Shown: positions 58,773-64,000 of the stretch, in pieces | Layout: each line of letters begins with the position of its first letter | Numbering within the stretch: position 1 is the first letter of the stretch | DNA from: Verrucomicrobiota bacterium | GTDB taxonomy: Bacteria; Verrucomicrobiota; Verrucomicrobiia; Limisphaerales; SIBE01 | Assembly: GCA_016871515.1 (NCBI GenBank) | Contig: VHDE01000007.1 | Location: 1 to 64,000, forward strand | DNA length: 64,000 nt | Reading direction: 5' to 3' | Translations under genes and position numbers: made by a program | The notes under the pieces: generated by a model | Told to the model about the DNA's origin: nothing | Databases searched by the model: none | What the model saw: only the letters and a program-made list of their open reading frames with translations

Positions 58773-61700
58773 ATGTATTTAAAGAATTTGACAGTTTTAG
58801 GATTTAAGTCTTTCGCGGATAAGACCTCTCTCAACTTTTTGCCGGGAGTCTCCGCTATTGTTGGGCCCAATGGATGTGGCAAATCCAATGTTTCCGACGC
58901 CATCCGCTGGGTCCTGGGTGAGCAATCCGCTAAGGCATTACGTGGCGGCGAAATGGCCGATGTCATATTCAATGGAACAGACGGGCGCAAGCCGTTGGGG
59001 ATGGCCGAAGTTTCGTTGACAATTGGCGACGTCGATGCAGCGCATCTTACGGCTGCGGGTGTCGAGATGGCATTTAATGAGGTGACGCTGACGCGCCGGA
59101 TTTTTCGCGACGGTGGGAGTGAATACTTCATCAATAAGACACCCTGCCGGTTGAAGGATATTCAGCAGCTGTTTATGGGGACGGGCGTTGGGCGAACCAG
59201 CTACAGCATCATGGCGCAGGGAAACATTACGCAGATCATCTCGAGCAAGCCCGAAGATCGTCGGATGGTTTTTGAAGAGGCCGCGGGCATTACGAAATAC
59301 AAAGCGCAAAAGAAAGAAGCGTTGCGCAAACTCGAATACACCGATCAGAACTTGCTGCGCGTCTCCGATTTGATCCGCGAGGTAAAACGGCAAATTGGCT
59401 CGCTGCAACGACAGGCCGGCAAGGCGCGACGTTACAAGCAATTGATGCTGGAATTGCAACACCTCGACACCCAACTCGCCCGGCATCAGTTCGACGTGCT
59501 GCAATCATCGATTCGCGAGCGGCAATCCGCTCTCGAAAAGGTGCGGGTTGAAATTGAAGTTTGTTCGGAAAGCGTTCTCCGAGGCGAAGAGGAAGTCACG
59601 CAACTCCGGTCCTTGCTCTCGGAACTGGAACAACATATCCATCGCACCGAGCAACAGGGTCACGAATTGAAAGGCCAGATCGACCGGCACGAGGGCCGAA
59701 TTCACTTTAACGAAGAACGGCTGCGGGAGCTTGATCTGCAAAATGCCAAAGCCCACAGCGACATCACCCAGGGAGAAGAGCGGCGTCTCGCGGCGGAGGA
59801 CGAATTCAAAACCGTCACGGAACGTCTGAACCGATCGAACGAAGCTCTCGAACAAAATCGGCAGCGTTTGACGGTCAAGAGAGCAGCGCTTCAATCCATC
59901 GAAAGAGATCTGGCGGCGAATCAAGAAGCCGTGCGAAAAACCCAGGCCGATGCTTTCGCCTCGGCGCAACAGTTAACGCGCGTCCGCAACGAAATCAACG
60001 CGCTCGATTTGCAGAAGCAAGGCAACGTCGTCCGTCTCGAAAAACTTTCGGCTGAGAAAATCCAATTGGAAGAAGAACGCAGCCGGCTAGAGACAAAGTT
60101 GCAAGAGTTCGCCGCCACGGTTGAAGCTGAAAAACTGAACGCCCAAACAAGTCGCAGTTCTGTCGAAGAACGACAGCAACGGCTTCGCGAAATCCAGCAC
60201 GAGTTAAACGGTGCGACACAAGAATTGGATGGCCTCTTGCGTTCTCAAGCGGAACGCCGTTCTCGCCTGAACGTTCTCGAACAGCTGCAATCGGAATACG
60301 AAGGGTTCAGCGCCGGTTCGCTGGCCGCGCTCAAAGGCGCGCGCAATGTTCTCGGTTCGCTGACCGATCGAATTCGCGTGCCCGACGCTTACATCGCAGC
60401 TATTGAGGCGGCGCTGGGGCATCATTTGCAATTGGTCTTGACCGAGCAGCCGGAGTCCGCACAGGAGATTTTGGCGAATTTGCAGGCCAATAAAAAAGGG
60501 CGCGCCAGCATCGCGGCATTGACGCTTCTGAAACCCGGTGATGCGCCTTCGAGCCAGCTTGCCGAGAGCGCCGATACGAGCGGCAGTCAGCCCGCGCAGG
60601 GAATTGCCGCGTTGAGCGTTGTCGAGGCAGACGAGTCGATCCTGCCATTGGTCAGAAGTCTGCTCGAGCGGACGCGCATTGCTGCTGACTTGCGTGCCGC
60701 GACTGATCTGTGGCAAGCCGCGCAAGGTCAATTTGATTTCGTTACGTTGGCTGGCGAGGTGTTGACACGACACGGCATTTACACCGGCGGCTCCGGCAGT
60801 GGAACCGGCACAACGCCCGCCTCAGTCCTCGGACGCAAAAATCAAATTGCCGAATTAAGTGCGGCCATCGCGCAACTGCAGGAGCAAATTCAGGAGGCCA
60901 GCCGGCGCAAAGGCGCGTTGCAAAGCGAGCAAACGGTTTTGCAGGCCTCCTTGCAGCAGGCGCAAAGTGAATTGCGCAGCCAGGAAGTCGCCATCGCCAC
61001 TCGGCAGGGTGAGTTTAACGCATTGCAAAACTCGCTGCGCTCTCTGCACCAGAAAATTGACACAGTCGTTTACGAAATCCAAAGCCTCGCGGCTCAGGAA
61101 TCCGAAGGTTCGCAGAAGCGCGATGGCTTGGCCGCGCAAGTTGGGGCGTTGGAAAGCCGCGAATTGGCTCTGCAGGATCAATTGGCGGAATTGAATTCAG
61201 CGCTCGAGGGGCTGCGGCAACAGCGCGAAGCGGCCAATTCAGAACTGACTGAAACGAAAATCGCGCTCGCGGCCGAAGAGCAGCTCTGCGCGTCATTCCG
61301 GCAGCAAGTCCAATCCCTGCGCGAGCGTCTTCAAGAACTGCAACGCATGCTCGATCAACGCCGGGCCGAGACGGCTTCGTTTGTCAACCGTCGCGCCCAG
61401 CTGGAAATGGAGATGGAAGATTCGCGCCGGAAGATTGCTTCGCTGCAACACGAACGGGAGCAGGTCAACGCGCAGCTCGCCGAACTCGGAGCTCAAAAAG
61501 ACAGTCAAGAAAGCGAGATTGTCTCTCGCGAGGAAAGCTTGCGAGCCCAACGCCATCGCCTCGCCGAGCTTCAGCAGCAACGCGGCGGATTCGAAGTGGA
61601 ACTCGCGCAGAAAAACATGAGTGTGCAAAACTTGCGGCAGCGCATTCACGAAAAATATCAAGTCAGCCTCGACGATGTCCGCAGCGAATGCATTACCATC

Positions 61701-62552
61701 ACTATCGCCGATGAAGGCCCCCCGAAAGTGCAAACGCTCTCGCCAGAAGAAATGGCGGCGAGTGGCGCGGCCACGGATTGGAACGCGGTAGCGGAGCAGG
61801 TAGCAGCCTTGCAAAAGCGCTTGGATGAAATGGGGCCGGTCAATCTCGTCGCCATCGAGGAGTACGAGGAGACTGAGCAACGATACCAGTTCCTCACCAA
61901 GCAGCACGATGACTTGCAGAACGCCAAACAACAATTGCTGGACGTTATCAATCGCATCAACGCGCAAACCAAAGAAATGTTTTCGGAAACGTTCCAGAAG
62001 ATTCGCGAGAACTTCCGCAACTTGTTTACCGAAGTCTTCGGCGGTGGAAAGGCGGATTTGCTGTTGGTCGATGAAGGTGATGTCCTGGAAAGCGGCATCG
62101 ATATCATGGCTCGCCCGCCTGGAAAGCAGTTGCAGAGCATTTCACTTCTCTCAGGCGGTGAACAGACCATGACCGCCGTTGCGCTGCTGTTTTCGATTTA
62201 CCAGGTCAAGCCGAGTCCGTTTTGCGTCTTGGACGAGCTCGATGCGCCGCTCGACGAGTCAAACATCAACCGATTTATCCGCGTCTTGCAGCGATTCCTG
62301 GCGCACTCGCAGTTCATCATCATCACGCATAACAAACGAACCATCGGCATGGCTGACGTGCTATATGGCGTAACGATGCAAGAGCAAGGCGTCAGCAAGA
62401 TTGTCAGCGTAAAATTCCACAAGGCCGAGGAAGTGGTGACCGATCACACACCGGCCCCGCTTGTTCCGCCTCCGTCGGTCCCGCTTGTCGAGGTCGAGGA
62501 AGACAAATTGCAGAGTCGCGAAGATACCCTTGAAGTCGTGATGGCCAAATAG
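58773..62552 (+). CDS. smc: Chromosome segregation protein SMC
   Basis: Walker A GPNGCGKSNVSDAIRWVLGE lies at about residue 32, followed by the ALRGGEMADVIFNGTDGRKP region. Two coiled-coil arms (~170-490 and ~690-1050) surround a hinge (SLTDRIRVPDAYIAAIEAAL). The ABC signature LLSGGEQTMTAVALLFSIY and Walker B VLDELDAPLDESN are near the C-terminus. At 1259 aa it is normal in length. It organises chromosomes and is loaded by ParB at parS; parS-like sites occur 43-45 kb away. Confidence 0.97.
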   Translation: MYLKNLTVLGFKSFADKTSLNFLPGVSAIVGPNGCGKSNVSDAIRWVLGEQSAKALRGGEMADVIFNGTDGRKPLGMAEVSLTIGDVDAAHLTAAGVEMAFNEVTLTRRIFRDGGSEYFINKTPCRLKDIQQLFMGTGVGRTSYSIMAQGNITQIISSKPEDRRMVFEEAAGITKYKAQKKEALRKLEYTDQNLLRVSDLIREVKRQIGSLQRQAGKARRYKQLMLELQHLDTQLARHQFDVLQSSIRERQSALEKVRVEIEVCSESVLRGEEEVTQLRSLLSELEQHIHRTEQQGHELKGQIDRHEGRIHFNEERLRELDLQNAKAHSDITQGEERRLAAEDEFKTVTERLNRSNEALEQNRQRLTVKRAALQSIERDLAANQEAVRKTQADAFASAQQLTRVRNEINALDLQKQGNVVRLEKLSAEKIQLEEERSRLETKLQEFAATVEAEKLNAQTSRSSVEERQQRLREIQHELNGATQELDGLLRSQAERRSRLNVLEQLQSEYEGFSAGSLAALKGARNVLGSLTDRIRVPDAYIAAIEAALGHHLQLVLTEQPESAQEILANLQANKKGRASIAALTLLKPGDAPSSQLAESADTSGSQPAQGIAALSVVEADESILPLVRSLLERTRIAADLRAATDLWQAAQGQFDFVTLAGEVLTRHGIYTGGSGSGTGTTPASVLGRKNQIAELSAAIAQLQEQIQEASRRKGALQSEQTVLQASLQQAQSELRSQEVAIATRQGEFNALQNSLRSLHQKIDTVVYEIQSLAAQESEGSQKRDGLAAQVGALESRELALQDQLAELNSALEGLRQQREAANSELTETKIALAAEEQLCASFRQQVQSLRERLQELQRMLDQRRAETASFVNRRAQLEMEMEDSRRKIASLQHEREQVNAQLAELGAQKDSQESEIVSREESLRAQRHRLAELQQQRGGFEVELAQKNMSVQNLRQRIHEKYQVSLDDVRSECITITIADEGPPKVQTLSPEEMAASGAATDWNAVAEQVAALQKRLDEMGPVNLVAIEEYEETEQRYQFLTKQHDDLQNAKQQLLDVINRINAQTKEMFSETFQKIRENFRNLFTEVFGGGKADLLLVDEGDVLESGIDIMARPPGKQLQSISLLSGGEQTMTAVALLFSIYQVKPSPFCVLDELDAPLDESNINRFIRVLQRFLAHSQFIIITHNKRTIGMADVLYGVTMQEQGVSKIVSVKFHKAEEVVTDHTPAPLVPPPSVPLVEVEEDKLQSREDTLEVVMAK

Positions 62553-62554
62553 CG

Positions 62555-62589
62555 AGGGCGGGATTAATACCGCGCGCCGTCGCCCTTTT
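62555..62589 (+). terminator. Putative terminator after smc
   Basis: AGGGCG (62555-62560) pairs with CGCCCT (62581-62586), followed by TTT. The loop is 20 nt and can pair internally. It lies directly after the smc stop codon at 62552. Confidence 0.4.
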
Positions 62590-62789
62590 GAGTTTCGAGA
62601 CCCCCGGCAGTCTCACCTTCTGCCGCGTGAACGCTGCGGTCCACTGACCGACAGTTTTAATCGCACCCGTGGGCACCCGTGGGCAGCGTTGCCATTGCGT
62701 CCGTTTGAAAAAAGTCCGACATTGCTCATAAAGATCGGCGCTGCCAAAAGGGCGGCCAAAGTTTTGATTTCAATACCGATGAGTGCCCA

Positions 62790-64000
62790 TTGAAATTGTT
62801 GATTGTCCATTATCATCTTCGGCCCGGCGGGATTCGGCGGATTATCGAATCAGCGACGCCACATCTGGTGACTCAACATAAGCCCGCCATCGAAGAAGTG
62901 ATTCTCGCGACCGGCGAAGCTAAGGATCGAGAGTGGGTTTCGGATTTTGCAAAATGCTTGGCCCCCTTGTCCCTGCGGCTCCTCCCATGTCACGCGTTCA
63001 ATTACATTTCCGAACAGCGCGGCAGCGCGCCAAAGATTCGAGGCCAAATTCGCAGAGCGATAAGCAACCTTCTGGACTCTCATGAATCCTGGCTGGTCTG
63101 GTTTCACAACCCTGGCGTGGGACGGAACTTGATTCTGGTTCGCGAACTCGCCCGCGCTTGCGACGGCCGGCGCTGTTCCGTTGTCTTCCACCATCACGAC
63201 TGGTGGTTCGATAATCGCTGGCAGCGTTGGCCGGAGATGCGACGCTCCCAATTTAGAACTCTGGGCCAGGTCGCAAGCGCGATTTTTCCCGCGGGCCGCA
63301 ATTTCAAGCATGCTACCATCAATAGAGCCGATGCGACTTCGTTGCGAAGCGGTCTAAGCGCGCGAACGCATTGGCTCCCCAATCTCACCGAACGCGGCCG
63401 TCCCGTGTCAAAGCAGGCCGCTCAAAGCGCTCGCCGATGGTTGCAGGAGATATTTGGGATTAAAGAAGGGCCAATTTGGATTCTGCCTGGCCGCCTCTTG
63501 CGCCGAAAGAACGTTGCGGAAGCCATCTTGCTGACACGCTGGTTGCGGCCGGAAGCGTGGCTCATTACAACGGGCGGCATCAGTTCGGCTCAAGAGCAAG
63601 CCTATGGCGAAAGGTTGAAATCGTTAATTGAAAAATTCAACTGGCCGGTCCGTTTGGGCATCCTCGAAGGAAATCAAAAGGGCAAGCCGTCCGTCGCTTC
63701 ACTTATCGCCTTGAGTGAGTCTGTTCTTTTGACCTCGGTCCAGGAGGGTTTTGGTTTGCCGTATCTCGAAGCAATCGCCGCTGATCGTCCGTTGATTGCG
63801 AGGAGGATTCCGAACGTGATGCCAGATTTGTTGGATATAGGCTTCGTCTTTCCGTACACGTACCAGGAAATCCGTATTCCGCCGCACTTATTTGATCTCC
63901 GTGCCGAGCGGAGGCGGCAGGACGTTCTATTTCGGACGTGGCGCAGCCACCTGCCGAGGTCCTGCCGGCAAAATGTCCAGAAACCTGATTGGTTGGAGAG
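62790..64000 (+). CDS. Glycosyltransferase (GT4-like), runs off the window
   Basis: This frame is absent from the ORF track because it has no stop inside the window. It is open from 62709; translation probably starts at the TTG 62790 (MKLLIVHYHLRPGGIRRIIE). The GT-B layout is visible: an N-terminal GxGG-like loop, HHHDWWFDNRW, and late in the frame ILPGRLLRRKN and SVQEGFGLPYLEAIAADRPL, the GT4 nucleotide-sugar binding motif (EGFGLPxLEAxA). A domain of at least 400 aa is present. The substrate is unknown. Confidence 0.82.
   Translation, partial: MKLLIVHYHLRPGGIRRIIESATPHLVTQHKPAIEEVILATGEAKDREWVSDFAKCLAPLSLRLLPCHAFNYISEQRGSAPKIRGQIRRAISNLLDSHESWLVWFHNPGVGRNLILVRELARACDGRRCSVVFHHHDWWFDNRWQRWPEMRRSQFRTLGQVASAIFPAGRNFKHATINRADATSLRSGLSARTHWLPNLTERGRPVSKQAAQSARRWLQEIFGIKEGPIWILPGRLLRRKNVAEAILLTRWLRPEAWLITTGGISSAQEQAYGERLKSLIEKFNWPVRLGILEGNQKGKPSVASLIALSESVLLTSVQEGFGLPYLEAIAADRPLIARRIPNVMPDLLDIGFVFPYTYQEIRIPPHLFDLRAERRRQDVLFRTWRSHLPRSCRQNVQKPDWLE

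Noticed and set aside
62664-62686. Tandem cacccgtggg repeat
   Set aside because: Only two units in a non-coding gap; too short to interpret.

Overview
Organism. The window looks like chromosomal DNA of a Verrucomicrobiota bacterium, probably of the Pedosphaera/Limisphaerales kind. The pointers are a prepilin-like protein with an [17 protein letters not shown] leader and a C-terminal H-x9-DG motif, Planctomycetes/Verrucomicrobia-style secreted PQQ propellers, multi-heme cytochromes with a PA14 domain, a formylglycine sulfatase, a Gfo/Idh oxidoreductase beside a cytochrome c, futalosine-pathway MqnC, and weak or absent Shine-Dalgarno sequences before most genes. The taxonomic call is inference; no rRNA or tRNA gene was seen.

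Layout. 1-5.8 kb: a zinc-ribbon methyltransferase, a frameshifted PPC/DUF296 gene, an M3 peptidase, a PQQ propeller and a DUF6797 relic. 5.8-13.7 kb: an SUF iron-sulfur assembly cluster on the minus strand, in the order Fur-type regulator, sufB, sufC, sufD, sufU, sufT, sufS, DUF1858-rhodanese, and a second U-type scaffold. A 7-1-7 Fur/PerR-like operator and a TTGACA promoter lie in front of it. 13.8-17.4 kb: mnmG and pgi, with two parS-like 16-mers, one inside mnmG. 17.4-23.4 kb: two broken genes, a candidate selenoprotein with UGA in the first position of a thioredoxin CxxC, an S10 carboxypeptidase, crcB and cysE. 23.7-29.3 kb: the complete 2-oxoglutarate dehydrogenase set sucA-sucB-lpd. 29.4-36.5 kb: sugar isomerase, Gfo/Idh, cytochrome c, small redox proteins, lipA and a methyltransferase. 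36.7-44.4 kb: a deleted uracil-DNA glycosylase, an RluA-type synthase, a PpiD-like chaperone, the amino-terminal half of carB, and a lysE-pssA-psd operon. 45-53.5 kb: a secreted catabolic block of sulfatase, five-heme PA14 cytochrome, propeller dehydrogenase and a glycosidase-like lipoprotein. 53.6-64 kb: mqnC, prepilin-like protein, retropepsin-like protease, B12/radical-SAM protein, smc, and a glycosyltransferase that runs off the end and is missing from the ORF track.

Common themes. The window is full of intergenic nested hairpin elements. Several families share one design: a 6-9 bp perfect stem around a short loop (often GGAA, AGGA, TTTCA or TTGCA), usually placed as two facing copies that form a larger inverted repeat. 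Stem sequences differ completely between families and pairing is kept. There is also an unusual number of broken genes (seven), through frameshift, nonsense, deletion or truncation. Some may be real decay and some could be assembly errors.

How the genes work together. SUF supplies clusters to the radical-SAM enzymes LipA, MqnC and the DUF4080-like protein. LipA makes the lipoyl groups used by SucB. PssA and Psd make phosphatidylethanolamine. ParB-parS plus SMC would organise the chromosome, and the parS-like sites suggest this region is near the replication origin (inference).
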